A stretch of 64,000 nt of DNA, taken from an uncultured Algibacter sp. GTDB lineage: Bacteria; Bacteroidota; Bacteroidia; Flavobacteriales; Flavobacteriaceae. Numbering within the stretch: the stretch's first letter is position 1; each line of letters opens with the position of its first letter. The translations under genes were made by a program, and so were the position numbers. Under the pieces are notes generated by a model that searched no databases, was not told the origin of the DNA, and saw only the letters and a list, made by a program, of their open reading frames with translations. Where the stretch lies: assembly GCF_947490405.1 (NCBI RefSeq), contig NZ_CANLGU010000003.1, forward strand, positions 1-64,000, in the 5' to 3' direction. Of the stretch, positions 1 through 8,110 are shown piece by piece.

Positions 1-1793
1 GGAGTTCCTAAGTTAACATCTGCTAAGTCTACGGTACATCCGGTAGCAGTAACATTGAACGACACAGGAGCTGCACAGGTTATGGTTGGGTTTATATTAT
101 CAATAATAGTAGATACATCAAAGCTTTCAGATATAAAACATCCAGTGTTAGTATCTGTAACAATAACCGTATAACTCCCATCTTGTAAGTTAGTAATATC
201 TTGAGTATCAGAATCTGGATCTTCAAGTCCATTATAATCCCAATCATAAGAATAAATTCCTGTACCTCCAGAAACAGATATATCTATTGCACCATCGTCG
301 CCATTTATGCAACTAACGTCAGTAATTGATTCTAAACTTATAACTAAACCTGAAGGAAGAGTTATAATATTTGATGCAGTGGAGATATCATTTAATGAGC
401 AAGTCCCATTTCCATACGAACCAGAATAGGTGAGTTCTGCAGAAAAAGAACCTTCAAAATTATCAGTACCAGTATAATTAAAAGTACCATTTTGAGAGTT
501 TGAAGAGCCAATTTGTGTCCCGTTTAATCTAAAAATCCATTGAAAAGAATCTGATACGGAATTACATTCGCCTTGATTTAAATTACCTGAGTATTCTATT
601 GTATTTGTACATCCTATTCTAGATATAATTGGATTTATCTCTGGACAGGGAACACAAATATTTGGATTAGAAAATGTAATTGATGACGTATTACAAGATG
701 AATCTTCATAGTTAATTACAGAATTACCTGGCACTTGATTACCACAAGCATTAACACCGTCAGATTCAATGGTATAGGTTAATGTAATAGTTTCATCATA
801 TAACTGAGATACAAACCAAGAAACTACAGAACCAGAATTACTTGCTGATCCAGCATTTGTATTAATACTACCAGGTACCAAAGTGAACCCGTTTTGTATA
901 GTATCTGTAACTAATGATTGTCCAGGGAGTTGAGTAGCAGCAGCAGCTAATCTGCCTAAAATCTGACTATAAATTGCATTTAAATCTGCATTGTTCTCAG
1001 TTGAGAATGCGCCTGAGTTTTGTATTCCGTCTAAGGTGTTTAATGCAACAGTTTCTTCTGTACCACTGATGGCTCCAATAAGAGCTATTGTAAAAATATT
1101 CTGATTATATGTTTCTCCAGAGACAGTAGTTGTTTGTGCGTCAATTCCAGCTTGAATCGCTTCAGTTTGACAAATAGTAACCGTGGTTGTAGAGTCACAA
1201 AAACTAGTTACAGGACCAACATTTCGGGCTGTAGACACACCATCAGATAAAAGAATTATACTTCTGGAGGTTATACAATCAAAGGTTCCTGTTGTTGTTA
1301 AAACCTCATCCGCTTTAATAATACCATCTTCGGTATTAGTACCGCCACCAGTAACAATACTATTTATAGCAGCAATAACAGCTGCTTGTCCACTACTATC
1401 AGTTAACCCAATATCTACAGTAGCTGTTGTACTAAAACTAACTATAGAAACTCTATTTAAACCTGTTGGGTTATTGGCTGGTAAAAAGAAATTATTTACA
1501 AAATCTATTGCAGCATCTTGAGCAAAATCAATCGGCTTTGGATTTGGACCAAAACTCATACTACCAGATCTGTCAATCACTAGAACAGTTTCTTGTGGTT
1601 GAGGAGGGGGGTTACCTATAATTTCAAGAGTAACATCAAATTGATTACATTCAACAGAATTATCAATAGTATATTTATTCGCAACAACTTCTTGAGAAAA
1701 CAATGCGTGATAAGTGAAAAACAATAAAACAACTAAAGCATAATTCTTTAGTTGTTTGGGGTTTATTTTTTGAAAAAGTAATTGATTTATCAT
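1..1793 (-). CDS. Large secreted adhesin with VWA, SprB-repeat and HYR domains (C-terminus outside window)
   Basis: The frame is open from an ATG at 1793 to the window edge (about 597 codons seen); the 3' end is missing. An N-terminal signal peptide ends near LFSQ (about residue 34). A von Willebrand A domain follows (about 69-260) with an intact MIDAS motif DRSGS at 74-78, then an Ig/DUF11-like segment. A SprB-type repeat (about 480-555; [15 protein letters not shown]) comes next, and the visible part ends in what looks like the start of an HYR domain (INPTITC). SprB repeats and HYR domains are typical of very large flavobacterial surface adhesins exported by the type IX secretion system, some used in gliding. 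A T9SS sorting domain is expected beyond the edge but is not visible. The upstream gene at 1831-2346 is 37 bp away on the same strand and is probably co-transcribed. Confidence 0.85.
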   Translation of the reverse strand, partial: MINQLLFQKINPKQLKNYALVVLLFFTYHALFSQEVVANKYTIDNSVECNQFDVTLEIIGNPPPQPQETVLVIDRSGSMSFGPNPKPIDFAQDAAIDFVNNFFLPANNPTGLNRVSIVSFSTTATVDIGLTDSSGQAAVIAAINSIVTGGGTNTEDGIIKADEVLTTTGTFDCITSRSIILLSDGVSTARNVGPVTSFCDSTTTVTICQTEAIQAGIDAQTTTVSGETYNQNIFTIALIGAISGTEETVALNTLDGIQNSGAFSTENNADLNAIYSQILGRLAAAATQLPGQSLVTDTIQNGFTLVPGSINTNAGSASNSGSVVSWFVSQLYDETITLTYTIESDGVNACGNQVPGNSVINYEDSSCNTSSITFSNPNICVPCPEINPIISRIGCTNTIEYSGNLNQGECNSVSDSFQWIFRLNGTQIGSSNSQNGTFNYTGTDNFEGSFSAELTYSGSYGNGTCSLNDISTASNIITLPSGLVISLESITDVSCINGDDGAIDISVSGGTGIYSYDWDYNGLEDPDSDTQDITNLQDGSYTVIVTDTNTGCFISESFDVSTIIDNINPTITCAAPVSFNVTATGCTVDLADVNLGT

Positions 1794-1830
1794 AATTATC
1801 TTTTTAAACTAATTTTCAACGATTTGAATT

Positions 1831-2346
1831 TTAGTTTTGTGAGGGATCGGGTATATATACACTTAAAATTATTTCATCTGAAATAGTTTCATTTGTATCA
1901 GAAATAGCTTCTACTTTAATACATCCCCAAGTGTTATATACTGTAGTATTTGGAGCTGTGGCAGTTAAAGTGAATTCTTTTGTTTGTTCAGCATCTAAAG
2001 TGATTTGAATTCTAGATTCGCTGTTAGACATGCTTCGGGAGTTATCCGTCTCAAGTAACATATATAAATTTGAATTATTTGCTTTAGTTGATAGATTAGA
2101 ATTATACTTGTTTGAACAAGGAGAAGAATCTAATGTTGCCCTTATTATAAAGGAATTTCTTGAGCCAGATGTGTTTTTTAGTTTTAGTATAAAATTAGCG
2201 CCGTCTTGACCTATAGATTTAAAACTTCTATTTTTTTCAACAGAAATTTCTGCACTAGAGCTTTGTGATACTTCATTTGAAACGTTGTTTGTTTGAGGTA
2301 TTCCATTAACTATTAATACCATTATCAATGTAAATAGTGTTCTCAT
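1831..2346 (-). CDS. Small secreted protein of unknown function, upstream partner of the VWA adhesin
   Basis: 171 codons. A short hydrophobic N-terminus (MRTLFTLIMVLIVNGIP) resembles a signal peptide; the rest is Ser/Asn/Thr-rich with a beta-sandwich look (alternating hydrophobics, LKNTSGSRNSF, FTLTATAPN), like the Ig/DUF11 modules of secreted Bacteroidota proteins. No catalytic motif is visible and I do not recognise the family. It is the first gene of a probable two-gene unit with the VWA/SprB adhesin 37 bp downstream, so a role in the same surface structure is plausible but inferred. Its upstream region carries repeated CACATAA boxes (2387-2429). Confidence 0.7.
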   Translation of the reverse strand: MRTLFTLIMVLIVNGIPQTNNVSNEVSQSSSAEISVEKNRSFKSIGQDGANFILKLKNTSGSRNSFIIRATLDSSPCSNKYNSNLSTKANNSNLYMLLETDNSRSMSNSESRIQITLDAEQTKEFTLTATAPNTTVYNTWGCIKVEAISDTNETISDEIILSVYIPDPSQN

Positions 2347-2386
2347 TTTTCTGTTATGTAAATTTTTAAATCATATTATATATAGA

Positions 2387-2429
2387 CACATAATGATGCT
2401 ATTAGTCACATAATGAGTTTTTTATGTGA
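2387..2429. promoter_or_regulatory. Candidate operator: repeated CACATAA boxes
   Basis: CACATAATGA occurs twice in direct orientation (2387-2396 and 2407-2416), exactly 20 bp apart. The core is repeated in inverted orientation as TTATGTGA at 2422-2429, so TCACATAA (2406-2413) and TTATGTGA form an inverted repeat. Direct repeats about two helical turns apart are typical of response-regulator sites. The cluster lies 41-83 bp upstream of the minus-strand adhesin operon. The binding protein is unknown. Confidence 0.35.
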
Positions 2430-2561
2430 TATTTTGATCTGTATAATTGAGGCTATTGAATGATTTTATTTCATTTTTTATAATTTTATGAAACAAATAA
2501 CCTGATTTTTATCGAATAAAACAACTTTTTGTCGATAAAAATTGCGTTTAATCGATGTTTT

Positions 2562-3059
2562 ATGAAAAAACTAATCTTAATCCGACATGCAAAATCGTCT
2601 TGGGAGCATGATGTTATTGATCATGAGAGACCATTAAAAAATAGAGGTATAAATGATGCTAATTTGGTTTCAAAAGCTTTAGCTAAAGAAGTCAATAGAG
2701 TAGATTTAGTATTGTGTAGCGATGCTGTTCGCACAATGTTGACAGCAGACATATTTATTTCTAACTTAAATATCAATAAAGAGATTGTGCATTTTAGTCA
2801 TGATTTATATGATTTTTCTGGAGTAAATTTAGTTAAGACTATAAAAGCTTGTAAAGACCACATAAATACACTCATGATTTTTGGGCACAATCATGCTATT
2901 ACAGCTTTTGTTAATACGTACGGAGATAAGTATATAGATAATGTCCCTACCAGTGGTGTGGTGGTTATTAAATTTGATATTAACCAATGGAATGATTTAA
3001 ATTCTGGCAAAACATCATATTCTATCTTTCCCAGGGATTTGAAATCCTCAAATAAATAG
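2562..3059 (+). CDS. sixA: SixA-like phosphohistidine phosphatase (histidine phosphatase superfamily)
   Basis: Starting at ATG 2562 gives a 165-aa cytosolic protein opening MKKLILIRHAKSSWEH. This is the RH catalytic signature of the histidine phosphatase superfamily in its short SixA form (LIRHAKS plus W). A second conserved His lies in FGHNHA. SixA removes phosphate from phosphohistidine on HPt or PTS-type proteins. An in-frame TTG at 2529 would add 11 residues before the motif and is rejected because the family normally starts at MK-LILIRHAK. An inverted repeat (TTTTTATCGA 2506-2515 / TCGATAAAAA 2532-2541) precedes the start. ppk1 follows 117 bp downstream with its own promoter-like box, as is common in flavobacteria. 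Confidence 0.88.
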   Translation: MKKLILIRHAKSSWEHDVIDHERPLKNRGINDANLVSKALAKEVNRVDLVLCSDAVRTMLTADIFISNLNINKEIVHFSHDLYDFSGVNLVKTIKACKDHINTLMIFGHNHAITAFVNTYGDKYIDNVPTSGVVVIKFDINQWNDLNSGKTSYSIFPRDLKSSNK

Positions 3060-3140
3060 TTATCTCTTGGTTATTCAATAAAAATTAGAATTTTACAGTA
3101 GCTTAAAGATTAAAACTAGTATTTTTCTAGTCAAATAGAA

Positions 3141-3148
3141 TATATTTG
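3141..3148 (+). promoter_or_regulatory. Bacteroidota -7 box upstream of ppk1
   Basis: TATATTTG matches the TANNTTTG consensus of the housekeeping sigma factor in Bacteroidota. It lies 28 bp before the ppk1 start codon. No clear -33 TTG is seen at the ideal spacing. Confidence 0.4.
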
Positions 3149-3176
3149 TTTTTAGTAAGATTAAAGCGATTTTTGA

Positions 3177-5234
3177 ATGACAATACCTGAGGTTTCAAAT
3201 AATAATAGTTACATAAATAGAGAAATAAGTTGGTTGCAATTTAATGCAAGAGTTTTGCAGGAAGCTACAGATGAGAAAGTACCTCTAATTGAAAGATTAC
3301 GTTTCTTAGGGATCTTTTCAAACAATTTAGATGAATTTTTTAAAGTACGTTATGCTACCGTTAAGCGTATAGTAGAAGCTGGAAAAGGTGGTAAAAATGA
3401 GCTTGGTGGCATAAGAGCTAAAGAACTTTTAGAAATAATTACTCAAATTGTAATTAAACAACAAAGTGAAAGTGTTGATATTTTAAATGATATTGATAAA
3501 CTTTTAAAGGCGGAAAATATTTATATAATTGATGAAACTCAAATAGATGATGTTCAAGATGAGTTTATTAGAGAATATTTTTTAAAAATAATAAGTCCTG
3601 CATTAGTTACTATAATACTTAATGATTCTATTGTTCTACCTAATTTAAAGGATAGTGCTGCCTATTTAGCAGTTAGAATGTTAATGTCTGGTGATAATAA
3701 ACAGTTTGCTTTAATTGAAATTCCAAAATCAGTTAACCGTTTTATAGTTTTACCTAAACAAGGCGACAAAGATCATATTATCATGGTAGATGATTTGTTG
3801 CGTCATTGTTTAGGAGATATTTTTAATATTTTCGATTACAAAGCCGTTTCTGCCCACATGATTAAAATAACCAGAGATGGTGAGCTGGATTTTGAAAGTG
3901 ATTTAAGTAAAAGTTTTATCGAAAAAATATCAGATAGTGTTAAGCATCGTGAAGTTGGAGAGCCAGTAAGATTTGTTTACGATAAGACTATACATAAAGA
4001 GACTTTACGCTACTTGATGTCTAAAATGGGAATTGATGATACGGACAGTATAATCCCTGGAGGGAGATATCATAACAGAAGAGATTATATGGGCTTTCCA
4101 AGTTTAGGAAGAAAAGATTTGCTTTATGATAAAATTGAGGCGCTACCCATAAAAAACTTAAGTTTAAAAAATAGTATTTTCGGGGCCATTGCTAAAAAAG
4201 ATTATTTACTTCATGCACCATATCAGACTTTTTCTTATGTGGTGAAGTTTTTAAGAGAAGCGGCTTTAGATCCTAAAGTAAAGACTATAAAAATCACTAT
4301 TTACCGTCTTGCAGAAATTTCACATGTTGCTAGTTCGCTTATTAATGCGGCAATTAATGGTAAATCAGTAACTGTATCTATAGAACTTCGTGCTAGATTT
4401 GATGAGCAGGCAAATATCAATTATGCTCAACAAATGAAAGATGAAGGTGTTAATTTAATTTTTGGCGTTGTAGGTTTAAAAGTGCATAGTAAAATGTGTG
4501 TTATTGAGCGTCAAGAAGGAAAAAAAATTAAGCGCTATGGATTTATTAGTACAGGTAATTTTAACGAATCTACAGCCAAAATTTATACCGATTATACGCT
4601 TTTCACATCCAATAGAAAGATTTTAAAAGATGTGAATAAAATTTTCAATTTCTTCGAAACAAATTATAGAATTTATAGATATAAGCACTTAATTGTATCG
4701 CCACATTATACAAAAAATGCCGTGTTTAAACTTATTAATGCTGAAATAGAAAATGTAAAACAAGGGCGAGAAGGACTTATTAGATTAAAAATGAATAGTA
4801 TTTCTAGCTACCCTATGATTGATAAGCTTTATGAGGCAAGTAGGGCAGGAGTTAAAATCCAAATGATAGTAAGAGGTATTTGTTGTTTAATTCCAGGTAT
4901 TAAGGGTATGAGTGAAAACATTGAAGTTATCAGTGTTGTAGATAAGTTTTTAGAGCATTCTAGAATTTATATATTTGGAAATAATGGTAACTCAAAATTA
5001 TATATTTCTTCTGCAGATTGGATGACAAGAAACATAGAAAATAGAGTAGAGGTGAGTTGCCCTATTTATGATGAAGACATAAAAAAAGAAATTATAGATA
5101 CATTTAACATCAGTTGGAGTGATAATGTAAAGGCTCGGGTGTTAAATGACTCACAAGAGAATGAATATTTAAAGAATGATAAAGATAAGGTGAGATCTCA
5201 ATTTGCCATCTATGATTATTACTTAAACAAATAG
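3177..5234 (+). CDS. ppk1: Polyphosphate kinase 1
   Basis: A 685-aa protein of normal family length that reversibly transfers the ATP gamma-phosphate to polyphosphate. The N-terminal domain begins with the characteristic INREISWLQFNARVLQEA, followed by NNLDEFFKVR. The two C-terminal phospholipase-D-like domains carry the catalytic histidines: His437 in KVHSKM (autophosphorylated residue) and His594 in LEHSRIY. GFISTGNFNE and KLYISSADWMTRN motifs are also present. The ppx gene starts 10 bp after the stop codon, so synthesis and hydrolysis of polyphosphate are probably co-expressed. Start chosen at ATG 3177 because the family N-terminus follows directly. Confidence 0.97.
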   Translation: MTIPEVSNNNSYINREISWLQFNARVLQEATDEKVPLIERLRFLGIFSNNLDEFFKVRYATVKRIVEAGKGGKNELGGIRAKELLEIITQIVIKQQSESVDILNDIDKLLKAENIYIIDETQIDDVQDEFIREYFLKIISPALVTIILNDSIVLPNLKDSAAYLAVRMLMSGDNKQFALIEIPKSVNRFIVLPKQGDKDHIIMVDDLLRHCLGDIFNIFDYKAVSAHMIKITRDGELDFESDLSKSFIEKISDSVKHREVGEPVRFVYDKTIHKETLRYLMSKMGIDDTDSIIPGGRYHNRRDYMGFPSLGRKDLLYDKIEALPIKNLSLKNSIFGAIAKKDYLLHAPYQTFSYVVKFLREAALDPKVKTIKITIYRLAEISHVASSLINAAINGKSVTVSIELRARFDEQANINYAQQMKDEGVNLIFGVVGLKVHSKMCVIERQEGKKIKRYGFISTGNFNESTAKIYTDYTLFTSNRKILKDVNKIFNFFETNYRIYRYKHLIVSPHYTKNAVFKLINAEIENVKQGREGLIRLKMNSISSYPMIDKLYEASRAGVKIQMIVRGICCLIPGIKGMSENIEVISVVDKFLEHSRIYIFGNNGNSKLYISSADWMTRNIENRVEVSCPIYDEDIKKEIIDTFNISWSDNVKARVLNDSQENEYLKNDKDKVRSQFAIYDYYLNK

Positions 5235-5244
5235 AAAACGAAGC

Positions 5245-6150
5245 ATGCTTTCAATTAAAAAATATGCGGCCATAGATATTGGTTCTAATGCGGTACGATT
5301 ACTTATTTCAAATATAATAGAAGAAAAAGGAAAGCCAGTAACATTCAAAAAAAACTCATTAGTTCGTGTTCCTATCCGTCTTGGTGCAGATGTTTTTATA
5401 AAAGGTAAAATATCTAAAGAGAACACGCAACGTATGTTAGATACCATGCTAGCTTTTAAACTTCTTATGAAGTCTCATAAAGTTGTAAAATACAAAGCTT
5501 GTGCAACTTCTGCGATGCGAGAATCAGCAAATGGACGTAAGGTTGTGGATTCTATTTTAAGCCATTCTGGTATAAGTATAGATATTATAGGTGGAGAGGA
5601 AGAAGCTGCTATTATAGCTGCTACAGATTTGAACAAATATATAGATCCAAATAAAACCTATTTATATGTTGATGTAGGTGGTGGAAGCACAGAGTTTACA
5701 ATTATTGATAGGGGAAATCATGGAGCCTCAAGGTCTTTTAAAATAGGAACAGTAAGGCTTTTAAATGATATGGTGAAGAAAGAAACGTGGCAAGAATTAC
5801 AGGAATGGATAAGTATTAATACCAAGGGCTACCATAAAATTGATGTTATTGGTTCTGGTGGAAATATTAATAAAATATTTAAGGTATCAGGAAAAGCACT
5901 AGGAAAACCACTTTCTTATTTTTACATGACCTCTTATTATAACACGCTTCAAACCTATTCTTATGAAGAGCGTATAACTGAATTATCACTTAATCAAGAT
6001 AGGGCAGATGTTATTATTCCAGCAATGCGAATTTACCTGTCTGCGATGAAATGGAGTGGTGCAAAAAACATATATGTTCCAAAAATAGGATTAGCAGACG
6101 GCATTATTAAAAGTATCTATTATGATACGGTTTCTAGCAATACACAGTAA
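5245..6150 (+). CDS. ppx: Exopolyphosphatase / Ppx-GppA family phosphatase
   Basis: 301 aa, the short two-domain form that lacks the C-terminal HD-like extension of E. coli Ppx. ASKHA-fold ATPase motifs are intact: AAIDIGSNAVRLL (8-20), the catalytic acidic stretch IIGGEEEAA near residue 120, and YVDVGGGSTEF (141-151). It hydrolyses terminal phosphates of polyphosphate and possibly pppGpp. It follows ppk1 by 10 bp in an evident operon. A minus-strand open frame at 5223-5447 is only its shadow. Confidence 0.93.
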   Translation: MLSIKKYAAIDIGSNAVRLLISNIIEEKGKPVTFKKNSLVRVPIRLGADVFIKGKISKENTQRMLDTMLAFKLLMKSHKVVKYKACATSAMRESANGRKVVDSILSHSGISIDIIGGEEEAAIIAATDLNKYIDPNKTYLYVDVGGGSTEFTIIDRGNHGASRSFKIGTVRLLNDMVKKETWQELQEWISINTKGYHKIDVIGSGGNINKIFKVSGKALGKPLSYFYMTSYYNTLQTYSYEERITELSLNQDRADVIIPAMRIYLSAMKWSGAKNIYVPKIGLADGIIKSIYYDTVSSNTQ

Positions 6151-6341
6151 AATTATGCACTTTAGCTTGTATAATTGTAGTTTTTTAAATTTATAATATA
6201 TATTCGTACCCGCATAATTACTATTATTAATAACCCAAATCTATTAATATTGAAATAAGCCTATTATACTTGTGTTGCTCCCAGTGACTTCTTTATTTTG
6301 GCAAATGACATCTGATAGATTTAACTAAATAATACAAACAG

Positions 6342-6944
6342 ATGAAAAAAATATTACTATTAGCGGTACTACTTAGTTTTTCATTTTATGGCTTTTCTCA
6401 AGAGAATAATGATGCAAAGGCTACAGAAAAAGTTAGTGATACGGTTGCTGTTAAAGAAAAATGGTCTGCTTCTAGCGGAATAAAATATGGTATTAGAGGT
6501 GGTTACACCATTTCTCATTTAGATTTTGAAGAAGATCCTATTGCTACTAACAAACACAGAAATAGTTTATATGTTGGTTTTTTTGCCAATATTGGTTTAT
6601 CAAGAACCCTTTCTTTAATGCCAGAAATACAGTTTTCTGCAGAAGGTGCCAATGCAGAGCCACTGCATTTGGATTATATCCAAATGCCTGTTTTGTTTAG
6701 GTTTAGATTTAGTGAAAAATTTCATGCAGGTATTGGTCCTCAAATGGGTTTGAAAGTCCATAAAAAAGATGATGGTATTAAAAACTTAGCATACTCAGCA
6801 GTTATTGGTGCAGATTATAAAATTACTTATGCTCTTTTTGTAGACATTAGATATAACTATGGTATTAGGAATGTTTTTGATGAAGAATTAGGAATTGTAG
6901 CAAAAAACAGAAATATTCAGTTAGGTGTAGGCTATAAATTTTAA
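6342..6944 (+). CDS. Outer-membrane beta-barrel protein (PorT-like small barrel)
   Basis: 200 aa with a clear signal peptide (MKKILLLAVLLSFSFYGFSQ). The mature part shows the alternating pattern of an eight-stranded barrel: YGIRGGYTISHLDF, LYVGFFANIGLS, LMPEIQFSAEGA, YIQMPVLFRFRF, and a last strand NIQLGVGYKF ending in the terminal aromatic required for Bam insertion. This matches the outer membrane beta-barrel domain 2 / PorT-like families, but nothing singles out the T9SS PorT itself, so a general label is used. The stop codon overlaps the end of the convergent miaE by 4 bp. Confidence 0.8.
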   Translation: MKKILLLAVLLSFSFYGFSQENNDAKATEKVSDTVAVKEKWSASSGIKYGIRGGYTISHLDFEEDPIATNKHRNSLYVGFFANIGLSRTLSLMPEIQFSAEGANAEPLHLDYIQMPVLFRFRFSEKFHAGIGPQMGLKVHKKDDGIKNLAYSAVIGADYKITYALFVDIRYNYGIRNVFDEELGIVAKNRNIQLGVGYKF

Positions 6945-7522
6945 CCGTGAATAGTTTCACTAGTTCCTAAATTACTCATAATTTCACCCTCATATTCAAG
7001 AAGTTGTTGCCATTTGGTATCAACTTCTTTTTTTTCACCATATTGTCTTGCAAAGCCTAAAAACATAGTGTAGTGGTTGGCTTCGCTTACCATTAGGTTT
7101 CTGTAAAATTCAGCAAGTTCTTTATCTTCTAATTCTTCTGAAAGCAATCTGAAGCGTTCGCAACTTCTTGCTTCTATTAATGCTGCATATAGTAAACGAT
7201 GTACTAGCTGGGTAGTTCTGCTGCCACCTTTAGGGAAAAACTTAAGAAGTTCAATAACATAATCATCACGTCTGTCTCTACCTAAAGTCCAGCCGCGTTC
7301 TAGTATTTTGTCATGAACCATTTTAAAATGGCTAATTTCTTCTTTTACTAGTGCCACCATTTCTTGCACCAACTCTGTGTATTCTGGGAAACTCACTATT
7401 AGTGAAATAGCTGTACTGGTAGCTTTTTGCTCGCAAAAAGCATGATCGGTTAATATCTCTTCAATATTTTTCTCAACAATGTTAACCCAACGTGGGTCTG
7501 TTGGCAGTTTAAGTCCTAGCAT
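6941..7522 (-). CDS. miaE: tRNA-(ms2io6A)-hydroxylase MiaE
   Basis: 193 aa, normal for the family. Four-helix diiron protein with the expected ligand pattern: an early Glu in the first helix (near E31), EEISH (E62/H65), EARSCERF (E117) and SEANH (E147/H150). MiaE hydroxylates the isopentenyl group of ms2i6A at position 37 of tRNAs, using O2. The N-terminus LGLKLPTDPRW is family-typical, supporting the ATG at 7522. The lipoprotein gene at 7535 lies 12 bp upstream on the same strand and dnaX above it, so this may be the last gene of a dnaX-led operon. Confidence 0.93.
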   Translation of the reverse strand: MLGLKLPTDPRWVNIVEKNIEEILTDHAFCEQKATSTAISLIVSFPEYTELVQEMVALVKEEISHFKMVHDKILERGWTLGRDRRDDYVIELLKFFPKGGSRTTQLVHRLLYAALIEARSCERFRLLSEELEDKELAEFYRNLMVSEANHYTMFLGFARQYGEKKEVDTKWQQLLEYEGEIMSNLGTSETIHG

Positions 7523-7534
7523 AACTAATAATAT

Positions 7535-8110
7535 TTAACAGGTTGGGTTTTGTTCTATACGAATGGTGCCTTTTTTATCTATTGCTACAATAAAATCTTT
7601 GAAAGTTTCAGTTTCAGGAATATTAAAAGACGTATTTAAATATAACACATCATCACTTGATTTGTTATGGTCTACCCATACATACTGCATAATGGCCTGA
7701 TTCGAAAACGAAGCGTTTTCAAACTCACTAAATAATAGTTTATTAATTGTGGATTGATTTATTGGTGTATCATCTTTAAAAACTTCAATATGAGCTTCAA
7801 AGTTTTTGTAGTTCATTTTTATTATTGAATCCTTTTCCTTTTTTGTAACTTTATAAAAGGCATTGTTTTCAATTGAGCGATAATTAATTTTAACATTAAA
7901 CCCATTACTTAAAATAGTATCTGTGTTAATCGCTACAGGGGAGTTTGGTACAAATTTCACCTGTTCACTAAACTTATTTAGTAAATTGTTTTCTTGTAAT
8001 ATTTCTGTGTTATTCATGTACTTTCTATCTCTGCCATCACAACTAATTAGTGATATGACGAATATAAATATAAGTACAATTAACCTACTGTTAAATAGTG
8101 TTTTAAACAT
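7535..8110 (-). CDS. Putative lipoprotein of unknown function
   Basis: 191 aa with an N-terminal hydrophobic stretch ending in a lipobox-like ISLISC (Cys near residue 24), so it is probably lipidated. The rest is polar and shows no motif I recognise. The start overlaps the 3' end of dnaX by 8 bp, which implies translational coupling, and miaE follows after 12 bp. It is an open reading frame with normal codon use for this genome; the function is unknown. Confidence 0.7.
   Translation of the reverse strand: MFKTLFNSRLIVLIFIFVISLISCDGRDRKYMNNTEILQENNLLNKFSEQVKFVPNSPVAINTDTILSNGFNVKINYRSIENNAFYKVTKKEKDSIIKMNYKNFEAHIEVFKDDTPINQSTINKLLFSEFENASFSNQAIMQYVWVDHNKSSDDVLYLNTSFNIPETETFKDFIVAIDKKGTIRIEQNPTC

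Noticed and set aside
1183-1521. 112-codon plus-strand ORF
   Set aside because: Antisense to the VWA domain of the adhesin; sequence has no family pattern and the minus frame has an intact MIDAS motif.
2529-2561. TTG start giving an 11-residue longer SixA
   Set aside because: The family N-terminus (MKKLILIRHAK) starts at the ATG 2562; the added residues are unlike any homologue I know.
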